DNA of 64,000 nt from positions 1 through 64,000 of the forward strand of contig CALESQ010000018.1 of the NCBI GenBank assembly GCA_937907455.1. The letters run 5' to 3'. The DNA comes from an uncultured Caldilineales bacterium (GTDB taxonomy: Bacteria > Chloroflexota > Anaerolineae > JAAEKA01). The notes under the pieces were generated by a model. The model had not been told where the DNA came from. It searched no databases and worked only from the letters and a program-made list of their open reading frames with translations. Numbering within the stretch: the first letter of the stretch is position 1; each line of letters opens with the position of its first letter. Below are positions 43,701-52,116 of this stretch, in pieces. A program made the position numbers and the translations under genes.

Positions 43701-44555
43701 TTATCCCTGATCGAACAGCATCCATACCTCGCCCTGGCCGTCGGGCACGCAGAAGCGGGCGTTAAGGCTGTCGCGCTGCCCATTGCCGTCCAGCACCCAC
43801 ACGGTGTAACAGCCTGCCACACTGCCGCCCACAGCGCCCAGGCCGAGTTTGTGTTCGTAGTTGTAGATGCCATTTGGCCCGCTGCGGGTGGCTCCGGTCC
43901 AGCTACGCACGCTGTCGGGTACAGCCAGCTTGCCTACGCCATCCTTCTCCAGCCAGACGAAATAGCTGCCCTGGGCTTCATTGCCGCGACCGCTGTGGAC
44001 AAAACCCAGCGTCAGTTTCAATTCGCCGCCGCCGTTGGCTGTGGTCGCCGGACCGCCGCGCAGTCTGAATTTGCAGCCATCACCGCCGACAGCCGCGCAT
44101 TCGGCGGCATCTTGTGCTACCGCGGCTGGGGCCGCGGTGGCTGTGGGTTGAGGGGCCGCGGCGGGTGTAGGATTAGCCGGTCGCGGTGTGGCCGTGGGCA
44201 AAATCACCACCACTGGCACAGCTGTTGCTGTCGGTGGTTCGGCGGTGGCGGTTGGTTCCGCTGTGGCAGTGGCCGGTTCTGCCGTAGGAGAGGGGGCAGG
44301 CGTATCGGTAGGTGCTGCGGTGGCGGTGGGAGGAACTTGCGCAGTTTGCGTGGCCGCGGCCGCGGCAGTTTGCGCGGCGATGGCTACCGCGGCATCCGTG
44401 GGGGTGGCCATCGGGCGCGGGGTGCGCGTGGGTGTGGGGGATGGCAACGATGTGTTGCCGCCGCAGGCGGCCAGCAGTAGCAGCAGGCTGAACGCCATCG
44501 CAGCCGTGATCACACGGCGCAGAAGAGCAGCGCATGCAGGTTTAGGTGAGGTCAT
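43701..44555 (-). CDS. Lipoprotein with Pro/Thr/Ala-rich stalk and C-terminal unknown domain
   Basis: 284 residues from ATG 44555 (longer frames upstream lack a signal). Signal and lipobox LLLLLAAC, then about 130 residues of PTATAEPTA-like low complexity forming an extended stalk, then a compact domain of about 115 residues with four cysteines (AAECAAVGGDGCKFRLRGG, GCYTVWVLDG, RFCVPDG) that may form disulfides. The C-terminal domain resembles nothing I can name. The high-GC stalk creates long false frames on the plus strand. Confidence 0.8.
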   Translation of the reverse strand: MTSPKPACAALLRRVITAAMAFSLLLLLAACGGNTSLPSPTPTRTPRPMATPTDAAVAIAAQTAAAAATQTAQVPPTATAAPTDTPAPSPTAEPATATAEPTATAEPPTATAVPVVVILPTATPRPANPTPAAAPQPTATAAPAAVAQDAAECAAVGGDGCKFRLRGGPATTANGGGELKLTLGFVHSGRGNEAQGSYFVWLEKDGVGKLAVPDSVRSWTGATRSGPNGIYNYEHKLGLGAVGGSVAGCYTVWVLDGNGQRDSLNARFCVPDGQGEVWMLFDQG

Positions 44556-44579
44556 GGGGACTGTCTTTCTTGTCAAACA

Positions 44580-44900
44580 CTTGCCCTTGTCACTCCCAGG
44601 GTCTGAGACCCGGAAGTCCCGCAAGCACGGGCTGGGGGGATTCTTCAGCCGGAGGCTTCGGAATGACAGAGGTACGGCTATCAAAGGGCGATTATAACAT
44701 CACGCTGCGCTCTGACGAAAAACCTTGACCTCGCGCGTTTTGTGGTACAATAGGCGGAAGATAAGATTTAATTCACAGTTTAAGTTTGTTGCTGCTATGG
44801 CTATCATTCCGAGGCCCGGCAGGGCCGAGGAAGCACTCACCAACGCACAGAGGATTCCTCACTGCGTTCGGAGCGACACGGATGAGAGCGTTCAGCGTGC
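44580..44900. repeat. Gap with related ATTCCGAGG-type repeat pieces
   Basis: The 450-nt gap before the aldo/keto reductase has three related pieces: GGATTCTTCAGCCGGAGGC then TTCGGAATGACA (about 44639-44670), ATTCCGAGGCCCGGCAGGGC (from about 44805, reverse orientation) and GGATTCCTCACTGCG then TTCGGAGCGACA (about 44850-44880). The last two face each other and could fold. Such ATTCCGAGG elements look like degenerate palindromic or MITE-like repeats. No gene is supported here. Confidence 0.55.
44725..44751 (+). promoter_or_regulatory. Candidate promoter in the gap before the aldo/keto reductase
   Basis: TTGACC (44725-44730) and TACAAT (44746-44751) with a short 15-nt spacer. Plausible but not ideal; it is about 255 nt before the start codon. 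Confidence 0.35.
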
Positions 44901-45005
44901 TAAACTTGGCGCAATCACTTTGTTTACGATGTGTTTAAGGTTCGAGCAGCGCAAAGCGCGTCTCTCTTAATTCTTAAAACCTGTCTCACCTCCAAGGAGT
45001 CTCCC

Positions 45006-45998
45006 ATGCAATACCGCCATCTTGGCTCATCCGGCTTGCAGGTTTCTGCGCTGTCCTTTGGCGCGTGGGTTACATTTAGCCAGCAATTCGGCGAGGATAT
45101 GGCCTATGACTGCATGAAAGCTGCCTGGGATGCCGGGGTCAATTTCTTCGATAACGCTGAGGCCTACGCACAGGGTCAAGCTGAAATCGTGATGGGCAAT
45201 GTCATCAAGCGCGCCGGCTGGCGACGCTCCGATCTGGTGGTCTCTACCAAGATCTTTTGGGGCGGCGATGGCCCCAACGCTAGTGGCCTTAGCCGCAAGC
45301 ACCTGATTGAGGGCAGCAACGCTGCATTGGTGCGACTGCAACTCGATTACGTAGACCTGCTCTTTTGTCATCGGCCCGATGTCAATACGCCCATTGAAGA
45401 AACCGTGCGCGCCATGAGCTACCTGGTCAACACCGGCAAGGCGCTGTATTGGGGCACCAGTGAATGGAGTGCGGGCCAGATCATGCAGGCCTATCAGATC
45501 GCACGGCGTGAGCACCTGGTGCCGCCCACCATGGAACAGCCGCAGTACAACATGTTGCACCGCGAGCGCGTGGAAAAGGAATATGCCCCGCTCTATCGCG
45601 AAATCGGCCTGGGTACTACCATTTGGAGCCCGCTCGCCAGTGGACTGCTTACCGGCAAGTATAACGACGGCATACCCGAAGGCACGCGCGTGTCTATGTC
45701 GGGTTACGAATGGCTGCGCAAGATGTTTGAAAGCGTCGAGGGCCAGGCCAACATTGCCAAAGCCCGCCAATTGGCTCCTATTGCCGCGGAGCTGGGCTGT
45801 ACTCAGTCGCAATTGGCGCTGGCGTGGTGCTTGAAGAACCCCCATGTCAGCACTGTTATCACCGGGGCCAGCCGCCCTGAGCAGGTGGTGGAAAACATGG
45901 CCGCGCTGGCCGTGGCGGATCAGCTCACCCCTGAGGTGATGGCACGCATCGAGGCCGTGTTGCAGAACAAGCCCACCCCGCCCGACACATTTCGTTAA
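45006..45998 (+). CDS. Aldo/keto reductase (potassium-channel beta-subunit-like group)
   Basis: 330 residues. (beta/alpha)8 NADPH-dependent oxidoreductase: MQYRHLGSSGLQVSALSFG start, catalytic DNAEAYAQGQAE (Asp, Tyr), the STKIFWGG lysine, LLFCHRPD histidine, and C-terminal NADPH-site TVITGASRPEQVVEN. The STKIFWGGDGPN signature matches the Kv-beta/YghZ-like branch. ATG 45006 has AAGGAG 8 nt before it. The substrate is probably a small aldehyde or ketone, not known. Confidence 0.93.
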   Translation: MQYRHLGSSGLQVSALSFGAWVTFSQQFGEDMAYDCMKAAWDAGVNFFDNAEAYAQGQAEIVMGNVIKRAGWRRSDLVVSTKIFWGGDGPNASGLSRKHLIEGSNAALVRLQLDYVDLLFCHRPDVNTPIEETVRAMSYLVNTGKALYWGTSEWSAGQIMQAYQIARREHLVPPTMEQPQYNMLHRERVEKEYAPLYREIGLGTTIWSPLASGLLTGKYNDGIPEGTRVSMSGYEWLRKMFESVEGQANIAKARQLAPIAAELGCTQSQLALAWCLKNPHVSTVITGASRPEQVVENMAALAVADQLTPEVMARIEAVLQNKPTPPDTFR

Positions 45999-46114
45999 GC
46001 TACGTGCTATCGTCTGCAATCAGACTGGTGGTGCAACGTTTTATCAGTGCCCTGCATCCGGGGTCAATTCAGCCTGGAAGCTGGTCACACTTATTCATTC
46101 AGGAGGAGTTTTCT

Positions 46115-48016
46115 ATGAATCGAAAGTTTCGCACGGATCGCGGCCACTGGCTGCTTGTGCTGCTGGCTTTGCTGGTGATCGCCAGCTTGTTCTCCGGCTG
46201 CTTTGGCGTGAAACGAGAGGTTAGCGCCCCCGAAGCTGCCACCGAGGCCGCGGCTGTGGGCATGGCTAACCCCGCATCGGTGTTTTGCATCGAACAGGGT
46301 GGCACGCTGGAGATTCGCAAGGATGCCGCTGGCAATGAAGCCGGTTATTGTCGCTTCACCGACGGCAGCGAATGCGAAGAATGGGCCTTTATGAATGGCG
46401 AATGTAAGCCCGGCCAGATTGCGGCTGCACCCGCGGGCGAGCAGGCCCCAGCCCAGCCAGCCAGCCAAATTACCTTGCCCATCGTTGAGGTACCCGGTGT
46501 GGCTGCACCTGCCGATGCCGACACTGCAGCGCTCATCAATGAGGTGCTGGCCGCCCAACCAGCCGATGCGTTGCTGGATGGCGGTATTGGTGTGTTGCCG
46601 CTGAAAACCGCTGAAGGCAGCCAGCCACTTTGGGCTGTCTACAGCCACGGCATGCGCAACTATGCGTTGGAGCAACCTGCTTCGCATTTTGTGTCTATCT
46701 ATACCAACGATGGCGGCACCTGGCAGCAGCTTGCCACCCAATCGCTTGATGAAGCCGTGGGTGATGGTGGTCTGGCTCCTGACTATATTGCCGAAGGCGA
46801 TGTACAGCAAGTAGCCCTGGATCCCAGCCTCACCTGGCTAACGGTGAACGGTGGCATGGGCGCGCACAGCGGCTCGTTCCAGGTACTTAGCTTCGATGGC
46901 AGCACGCTGACGCCACAACTGAGCAGCATCTCAGCCAGCCCCGGCGCGGGCCGTGTAGCTGATGTCAACGGTGACGGCCAGAACGAAGTGGTGCTGGATG
47001 CCAGTGATCCCTACGTGTTCTGCTATGCCTGCGGGGTGCGCCGACCGGCCTTCGAGGTGAAGGGCTGGACGGATGGTGCTTTGAGTAGCGCACAACTGGG
47101 CGACCTGCCCGCCGACCAGCAGGGCACTCCGCTGTACGAAGCCAATCATGCTGCGGTGACGCTGGCTCAGGCTGGGCTGTGGCACGATGCTATGACCAAA
47201 GCCGATGAAGCAGCCGGATTAGCCGGTGCTGCCGACCCTGCCCTGGCTGATGCGGTGCGCTGGAACCAAAGCCTGATTCGCCTGAACCACGATGCTCAAG
47301 CCGCGGCTGTCAGCGAAAGCGCCTATCCGCTGGTGAACAAGGTTTTCTACGGCGATTATGCCGGCGCAGTGGCCGAGATGGGCCAGTACGATGCCGCTCA
47401 GCTCTTTGCCGCAGACAGCCCGCTGGTCACCGGTACAGCCGCGCAGGACTGGCAACCTGAACTGAGCCAGTATCTGAAAGATAGCGCTACCGCTGCACTG
47501 GCCGCTAAGCCGGAGCTGGCCGATGCCTACTTCGTGCGTGCCTGGGGCGAAAACCTCAATAAACCCGGCAGCGCTCAGGTGATGAAAGACCTGGCCAAAG
47601 CCGCAGAGCTGGCCCCTGACAATGCCCTGTTTAGCAATGCCGCGGCTGCTGCATCCGCCGCCTTTGCTGCGGCCCCGGCTGCAGCGGATGTGCCGGAGCG
47701 TGACCGCGTGCGCATTCCCGTCACTGTCACCGGTCGTCAGGTGGTGGTACCCGGCAACATCGAAGCCGGCCAGGAACGCCTGTACGTTGTGGCGGGCGAG
47801 GCCGGGCAAACGCTTGATGTATCGGTCATCTCACGCAACGATGAAGTGATCCTGTCCATCACCGGTGCTGACGGAGCTAGCCTAGTCGGCTATGATGCCG
47901 CAAGCGCGCAGTGGCAGGGGCAAATCCCGACCACGCAGGACTACATCATTGCGCTCAAGGGTGCTCAGCAGCAGGGTGTGTTCCGCATGAACCTCACCCT
48001 TTCCGCCGCCCAGTAA
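46115..48016 (+). CDS. Lipoprotein with DUF333, VCBS-like and PPC-like domains
   Basis: 633 residues from ATG 46115, preceded by AGGAGG. Signal with lipobox SLFSGC; DUF333 domain near 48-93 (NPASVFCIEQGG, EAGYCRFTDGSECEEW, NGEC); a linker; a beta-rich middle part with one FG-GAP/VCBS-type calcium loop (DVNGDGQNEVVLDA); a helical TPR-like part (about 330-520, Ala-rich); and a C-terminal beta-sandwich like bacterial pre-peptidase C-terminal domains (VVVPGNIEAGQERLYVVAGE). A cell-surface protein of unknown task; the mix of modules is unusual. It ends in a strong terminator. Confidence 0.78.
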   Translation: MNRKFRTDRGHWLLVLLALLVIASLFSGCFGVKREVSAPEAATEAAAVGMANPASVFCIEQGGTLEIRKDAAGNEAGYCRFTDGSECEEWAFMNGECKPGQIAAAPAGEQAPAQPASQITLPIVEVPGVAAPADADTAALINEVLAAQPADALLDGGIGVLPLKTAEGSQPLWAVYSHGMRNYALEQPASHFVSIYTNDGGTWQQLATQSLDEAVGDGGLAPDYIAEGDVQQVALDPSLTWLTVNGGMGAHSGSFQVLSFDGSTLTPQLSSISASPGAGRVADVNGDGQNEVVLDASDPYVFCYACGVRRPAFEVKGWTDGALSSAQLGDLPADQQGTPLYEANHAAVTLAQAGLWHDAMTKADEAAGLAGAADPALADAVRWNQSLIRLNHDAQAAAVSESAYPLVNKVFYGDYAGAVAEMGQYDAAQLFAADSPLVTGTAAQDWQPELSQYLKDSATAALAAKPELADAYFVRAWGENLNKPGSAQVMKDLAKAAELAPDNALFSNAAAAASAAFAAAPAAADVPERDRVRIPVTVTGRQVVVPGNIEAGQERLYVVAGEAGQTLDVSVISRNDEVILSITGADGASLVGYDAASAQWQGQIPTTQDYIIALKGAQQQGVFRMNLTLSAAQ

Positions 48017-48023
48017 GTGAATG

Positions 48024-48067
48024 TGGCTCTGGCACAGTCAACAGCGTGTGCCAGAGCCATTCTTTTT
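48024..48067 (+). terminator. Rho-independent terminator
   Basis: Perfect 13-bp arms TGGCTCTGGCACA (48024-48036) and TGTGCCAGAGCCA (48047-48059), 10-nt loop, followed by TTCTTTTT. It closes the DUF333 lipoprotein gene. The T-run ends only 2 nt before the mutY ATG. Confidence 0.9.
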
Positions 48068-48069
48068 GT

Positions 48070-49218
48070 ATGACCTTTCCCATCCCTGCTGAGGTTGCGG
48101 CTGCTCTGTTGGATTGGGTAGCCGCGGGCAATTTGCGCAGCCTGCCGTGGCGTAACGCGCCGCGCGACCCCTACGCAGTATGGATCAGCGAGGTGATGCT
48201 GCAACAAACGCAGGTCGCCACGGCGATTCCCTATCTGGCGCGTTGGCTCGCCCGCTTTCCTACAGTGCAGGCGTTGGCTGCGGCGCCGTTGGCTGATGTA
48301 TTGAAGCAATGGGAGGGGCTGGGCTATTACAGCCGCGCGCGCAACCTGCATCAGGCGGCACAGTTGCTTGTGCAGCATCATCAGGGCCGTTTGCCTGCCG
48401 AGCGCACGGCGCTGCTGGCTTTGCCAGGCATTGGCCGCTATACCGCGGGCGCACTGCTCAGCTTGGCTTTCGGGCAACGTGCGGCCGCGCTGGATGGTAA
48501 TGCCGTGCGGGTGCTGGCGCGTGTCTACGATGAAAGTGGCGAGGTAGGGCGGTCGGCTACCACTACCGCTTTGTGGCATCATGCCGAGGCGCTGGCCGCG
48601 GCTGTACCCGTGGCTGAGCAGGCAGGCCCGCTCAACGAGGCGCTGATGGACCTGGGGGCAACGCTTTGCCTGCCGCAGGCCCCGCGCTGCTTGATCTGTC
48701 CACTTTATGCTTTGTGTCTTGCCCGGCAACGCGGTACCCAGGAAGAGCGCCCCGTGCGCGCCGCACGCAAACCTTTGCCGCACCTTGATGTGAGCGCGGC
48801 TGTGCTACGGCGACCCGGCTATCCACAGCAATTTCTCATTGCCCAGCGCCCATTGGAAGGCATGTTGGGCGGTTTGTGGGAGTTCCCCGGCGGCAAGCAA
48901 CAGGCCGGCGAAAGCATCAGCGAATGTCTGTACCGTGAGATGAGGGAGGAACTAGGGGTTGATGTGGCGGTGGGACGGCATGTAGCCAGCATTAAACACG
49001 CTTACACGCATTTTCGCATCACTTTGCACGCTTTTGAATGCACGTTGCTACGCGGCGAGCCGCAGCCCTTGGGCGTGGCCGATTGGTGCTGGGTAACGCT
49101 GGATGACTTGTCGCGATTCTCTTTCGCCGTTACTGATCAGAAGATTATTGCTGCGCTTGGCGCGATGGCAGTTGATCCCTCACCCCCGGCCCCTCTCCCA
49201 GGGGGAGAGGGGAGTTGA
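48070..49218 (+). CDS. mutY: A/G-specific adenine glycosylase
   Basis: 382 residues. It removes adenine mispaired with 8-oxoguanine. Seen: SLPWRNAPRDPYAVWISEVMLQQTQV (with the catalytic Glu), helix-hairpin-helix LPGIGRYTAGAL with Asp in ALDGNAVRV, the iron-sulfur cysteines C-X6-C-X2-C-X5-C in LCLPQAPRCLICPLYALC, and the C-terminal Nudix-like domain (GLWEFPGGK, REMREELG). ATG 48070 follows directly on a terminator T-run, so its own promoter position is unclear. The last residues (PSPPAPLPGGEGS) are encoded by the intergenic repeat. Confidence 0.95.
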   Translation: MTFPIPAEVAAALLDWVAAGNLRSLPWRNAPRDPYAVWISEVMLQQTQVATAIPYLARWLARFPTVQALAAAPLADVLKQWEGLGYYSRARNLHQAAQLLVQHHQGRLPAERTALLALPGIGRYTAGALLSLAFGQRAAALDGNAVRVLARVYDESGEVGRSATTTALWHHAEALAAAVPVAEQAGPLNEALMDLGATLCLPQAPRCLICPLYALCLARQRGTQEERPVRAARKPLPHLDVSAAVLRRPGYPQQFLIAQRPLEGMLGGLWEFPGGKQQAGESISECLYREMREELGVDVAVGRHVASIKHAYTHFRITLHAFECTLLRGEPQPLGVADWCWVTLDDLSRFSFAVTDQKIIAALGAMAVDPSPPAPLPGGEGS

Positions 49219-49345
49219 TTCTTCACCCCCGGCCCCTTTCCCAAGATGAGAGGGGAGTTGATCCCTCGCCCCCGGCCCCTCTCCCAGGGGGAGAGGGGAG
49301 TTGATGCAGGTTCCCTCCCCCTTTGGGAGAGGGCTAGGGTGAGGG
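49177..49345. repeat. CCCCCGGCCCCTCTCCC palindromic tandem repeat
   Basis: About three copies of a 43-nt unit with CCCCGGCCCCTCTCCC and GGGAGAGGGGAGTTGAT halves, followed by an inverted half (CTCCCCCTTTGGGAGAGGG, then TAGGGTGAGGG). Each unit can fold on itself. It overlaps the end of mutY and fills the gap to the convergent aminotransferase gene. Confidence 0.85.
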
Positions 49346-49362
49346 TGCTATCTGCAGATCAC

Positions 49363-50616
49363 CTACACACCGGTGGATGCAGCCTCTTCTTCTTCGCGAA
49401 TGAGATCTTGCTCTTCGATTTGGATAAATACCGCTTCCACCTGATCAGCCAGCCAATCTACCTGCTCTTCGGTGATAACCAACGGCGGCGCAAAGCGGAT
49501 CACCGTGCCGTGGGTTTCCTTGCATAGCACGCCGCGTTCGGCCAGCGCTTCACAGAAGCGTCGCGCGCCGCCGGCTTCGTGCGTCACCTCCACGCCGATC
49601 AGCAGACCGCGCCCGCGCACTTCATGGATATAGTGGCTTTCCAGGCGGCGTAGGCGTTCCATCAGCCGCGCTCCCTGCTGGGCTGAGTTTTCTGTCAGCT
49701 TTTCATCTACCAGCACATGCAGTGCGGCGCGCGCTACGGCTGCGCCTAGTGGATTACCGCCGAAGGTGCTGCCGTGGTCGCCGGGATGAAACACGTCCAT
49801 CACCGGGCGGTCGGCCAGAATCGCCGACACGGGGTAGAAGCCGCCCGACAGCGCCTTGCCTAGCACCAAAATGTCTGGATGTACGTCGTCGTAGGCGCTG
49901 GCTGTCAGCGTGCCGGTGCGCCCCAGGCCCACCTGGATTTCGTCGGCGATCAGCAGCATTTGGTGTTCGTGGCAGAGCTGTTCGGCAAATTTTAAATAGC
50001 CTTCCGGCGGCACGTTGATGCCGTTCTCACCCTGGATTGGCTCTACCAGAAAGGCGACAGTGTTGGGAGTGATGGCCGCTGCCAACTCCTCGCGGTCGCC
50101 AAAGGTGACGAATTTGAAGCCGGGCGTGAAGGGGCCAAAATGCTTGCGGTATTTTGGCTCGCTGGAAAAGCTGATCACAGTGGTGGTGCGCCCGTGGAAA
50201 TTCCCCAGGCACACGATAATTTCAGCCTGGTCATCAGGCACACCTTTTATTTCGTATCCCCATTTGCGGGCCAGCTTTACCGCTGCTTCAACGGCCTCGG
50301 CGCCGGAATTGAGCGGCAATACCATATCGTATCCCAGCAACGTGCATACTTCCTGGCTAAAATAGCCCAGTTGGTCATTGCGGAACGCGCGCGAAGACAA
50401 CGTGACGTGCTTGGCTTGCTCCACCAGCGCGTTGAGAATGCGCGGATGACAATGGCCCTGGCTGACGGCTGAGTACGCGCTGAGGCAATCCAGATAGCGC
50501 TTGCCTTCCACATCGTACACCCACACCCCTTCGGCATGTTTAATGACGACATCCAAAGGATGATAGATGTTGGCGACGTAAGTGCTTTCCAGCGATACGT
50601 ACTTCTCGGTGGTCAT
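49363..50616 (-). CDS. rocD: Ornithine aminotransferase (class III PLP aminotransferase)
   Basis: 417 residues. Close to ornithine--oxo-acid transaminase: YVANIYHPLDVVIKHAEGVW, LDCLSAYSAVSQGHCHPRI, LPLNSGAEAVEAAVKLAR, FHGRTTTVISFS, VEPIQGENGINVP, LLIADEIQVGLGRTG and the PLP lysine in LVLGKALSGGFYPVSA. It converts ornithine and 2-oxoglutarate to glutamate semialdehyde and glutamate. The start has AAGGAG 8 nt ahead. A terminator-like hairpin lies in its leader, suggesting attenuation. The acidic tail EEQDLIREEEEAA is unusual. Confidence 0.9.
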   Translation of the reverse strand: MTTEKYVSLESTYVANIYHPLDVVIKHAEGVWVYDVEGKRYLDCLSAYSAVSQGHCHPRILNALVEQAKHVTLSSRAFRNDQLGYFSQEVCTLLGYDMVLPLNSGAEAVEAAVKLARKWGYEIKGVPDDQAEIIVCLGNFHGRTTTVISFSSEPKYRKHFGPFTPGFKFVTFGDREELAAAITPNTVAFLVEPIQGENGINVPPEGYLKFAEQLCHEHQMLLIADEIQVGLGRTGTLTASAYDDVHPDILVLGKALSGGFYPVSAILADRPVMDVFHPGDHGSTFGGNPLGAAVARAALHVLVDEKLTENSAQQGARLMERLRRLESHYIHEVRGRGLLIGVEVTHEAGGARRFCEALAERGVLCKETHGTVIRFAPPLVITEEQVDWLADQVEAVFIQIEEQDLIREEEEAASTGV

Positions 50617-50645
50617 AAAGAGTCTCCTTAACTAACAGACAAAGT

Positions 50646-50672
50646 AAAAAGACCTGGGCAAATACGCCCAGG
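50646..50672 (-). terminator. Terminator-like hairpin in the rocD leader
   Basis: On the minus strand CCTGGGC (50672-50666) pairs with GCCCAGG (50659-50653) across a 6-nt loop, followed by TCTTTTT (to 50646), about 30 nt before the rocD start. No minus-strand gene lies upstream, because the next gene is divergent, so it may be a regulatory attenuator. The rest of the 314-nt gap 50617-50930 shows nothing recognisable. Confidence 0.65.
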
Positions 50673-50930
50673 CCGCGAACAGAAAGCCATGTAGTCTTGA
50701 TCAGGACGGCGTTGGCCTGCTGCTAAATTCTACCATGCCTGCATGACTTGCGCAACCCTGCGAGTCAGAGATCGGGGCTTTTCAAAGGTAGGGCATTAGG
50801 CCACGCAAGCGTAGCAGATTGATCGTTCAATGCGTTCACGTCGCATACTGCCAAGCCAGCAGGTTGTCTGATCGCTCGTTGTTCACCCCGCACGCTTGCC
50901 TGCGGACGTAAAATCAGGTACACTGCGCCC

Positions 50931-51380
50931 ATGGACAAACCGCTGATCGCCTATGACTGCGCTGGAGGCGTGGTGTTGGATGCCGCCCAGCGCGTGCTGT
51001 TGATCGAGCGTCAACTCGGCACAGTACACGAAATCCGTCTGCCCAAGGGCCACATCGAGCCGGGCGAGTCGGCTGAAAACGCCGCGCAGCGCGAAGTCTG
51101 CGAAGAAACCGGCTATTGCCACCTGCTCATTCTGGCCGATCTGGGCTGGCTGCACAACGCCTTTGAAAAGACTGATGGGTACGTACAGCGTAACGAACGC
51201 TACTACCTGATGCGCCTGGCCAGTAATGCCTGGCAAGCTCCTGCCTTTCAGTCCTCGCAAGAGGCGTTGTACCATAACCTATGGGCGGCTGATTTGCACG
51301 AAGCGCAACGCCTGCTTACTTTTGCCAGCGAGCAGAATGCCATAGCCCGTGCCGTAGCACAGCGCGCGGCCATGCGCTGA
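50931..51380 (+). CDS. Nudix hydrolase
   Basis: 149 residues with a complete Nudix box, GHIEPGESAENAAQREVCEETGY (shown in two parts: GHIEPGESAENAAQ and REVCEETGY), preceded by EIRLPKG. It hydrolyses a nucleoside diphosphate linked to another moiety; the layout resembles small diadenosine-polyphosphate or NTP pyrophosphohydrolases, but the substrate is not determined. Divergent from rocD; followed by the rpsP promoter. Confidence 0.88.
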   Translation: MDKPLIAYDCAGGVVLDAAQRVLLIERQLGTVHEIRLPKGHIEPGESAENAAQREVCEETGYCHLLILADLGWLHNAFEKTDGYVQRNERYYLMRLASNAWQAPAFQSSQEALYHNLWAADLHEAQRLLTFASEQNAIARAVAQRAAMR

Positions 51381-51383
51381 GTT

Positions 51384-51411
51384 TTGCCATCTCGTCTAAA
51401 TACGGTATACT
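51384..51411 (+). promoter_or_regulatory. Promoter before rpsP
   Basis: TTGCCA (51384-51389), 16-nt spacer, TATACT (51406-51411). The transcript would begin near 51418, right at the hairpin described next, and lead to rpsP-khpA-rimM. Confidence 0.6.
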
Positions 51412-51420
51412 ATCCCCGCG

Positions 51421-51455
51421 TAATCGCCCGGCTAGCGGGCGATTAGCTTGTTTTT
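51421..51455 (+). terminator. Hairpin with T-run in the rpsP leader
   Basis: Perfect 10-bp arms TAATCGCCCG (51421-51430) and CGGGCGATTA (51436-51445), 5-nt loop, then GCTTGTTTTT. It is either the terminator of the Nudix gene or, if the promoter just upstream is real, an attenuator at the very 5' end of the rpsP mRNA. Confidence 0.7.
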
Positions 51456-51526
51456 CAGCAAAGGCTTTAAACGCCGGTATGCACCGGCAAAGCGATCAAC
51501 TCAGGAAGGTATAGCAGGAACATTCC

Positions 51527-51799
51527 ATGGTAAGGATCAGATTGCGCCGCATTGGTGCAAAGAAGCAGCCGAGCTACCGCATCGTCGTGGCCGATAAAGA
51601 CGCGCCGCGCGACGGCCGCTTCATCGAAAACATTGGCTTTTTCAACCCCCGTACCGAGCCGGAGACCGTCGAACTGGACAACGAGCGCGCTTTGTACTGG
51701 CTGAGTGTGGGCGCACAGCCCAGCGAAGCCGTGCAGCGCCTGTTGAAATCAAAGGGCGTTCTGGCTGCGCTTGAGGCTTCACGCGCGTCAGGGTCATGA
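51527..51799 (+). CDS. rpsP: 30S ribosomal protein S16
   Basis: 90 residues; VRIRLRRIGAKKQPSYRIVVADK, DGRFIENIGFFNPRTEP and RALYWLSVGAQPSEAVQRLL are diagnostic. Small-subunit assembly protein. First gene of a conserved translation group; its stop overlaps khpA by 4 nt. The SD (AGGA) lies 7 nt upstream of ATG. Confidence 0.98.
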   Translation: MVRIRLRRIGAKKQPSYRIVVADKDAPRDGRFIENIGFFNPRTEPETVELDNERALYWLSVGAQPSEAVQRLLKSKGVLAALEASRASGS

Positions 51800-52023
51800 A
51801 AGATCTTGTTCAATACATCGCAGAAAATCTGGTAGATGATGTTGAGCAGGTGCGCGTGAAAGAAGTGCGCACCGCCAACGGCCTGCTGCTGGAGCTGCGC
51901 GTGGCCCGCGAAGACATGGGCCGGGTGATCGGCTCCTCCGGGCGCGTGGCCAATGCCATGCGCGCGGTGATGCGCGTTCCCGCCATGCGCCAGGGCAAAA
52001 TCATCTCGCTGGAGATCACATAG
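51796..52023 (+). CDS. khpA: KH-domain RNA-binding protein KhpA
   Basis: 75 residues, a single KH domain with the GxxG-type loop in DMGRVIGSSGRVANAMRAV. In bacteria it pairs with KhpB/Jag and binds RNA, with links to ribosome maturation and cell-size control. The standard position between rpsP and rimM is kept. ATGA overlap with rpsP. Confidence 0.94.
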   Translation: MKDLVQYIAENLVDDVEQVRVKEVRTANGLLLELRVAREDMGRVIGSSGRVANAMRAVMRVPAMRQGKIISLEIT

Positions 52024-52116
52024 GCTGATCATCTGCCAGCACGCGGCAACGGGAGCGCCTTTGGCCTCCCGTTTTACGCGTTGAGCGGCAGCAGCTTCCC
52101 TACAGGAGATCCCCCC

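Noticed and set aside
44188..44697. Val/Ala/Gly-rich plus-strand frames opposite the lipoprotein stalk
   Set aside because: They are read from the repetitive PTATAE-coding DNA in antisense; no start signal or conserved feature.
44935..44960. tRNA-like GGTTCGAGC string
   Set aside because: No acceptor or anticodon stem could be built around it.
44725..44970. 81-residue frame before the aldo/keto reductase
   Set aside because: It begins at the TTG of the -35-like box, crosses repeat pieces and has no recognisable protein features.
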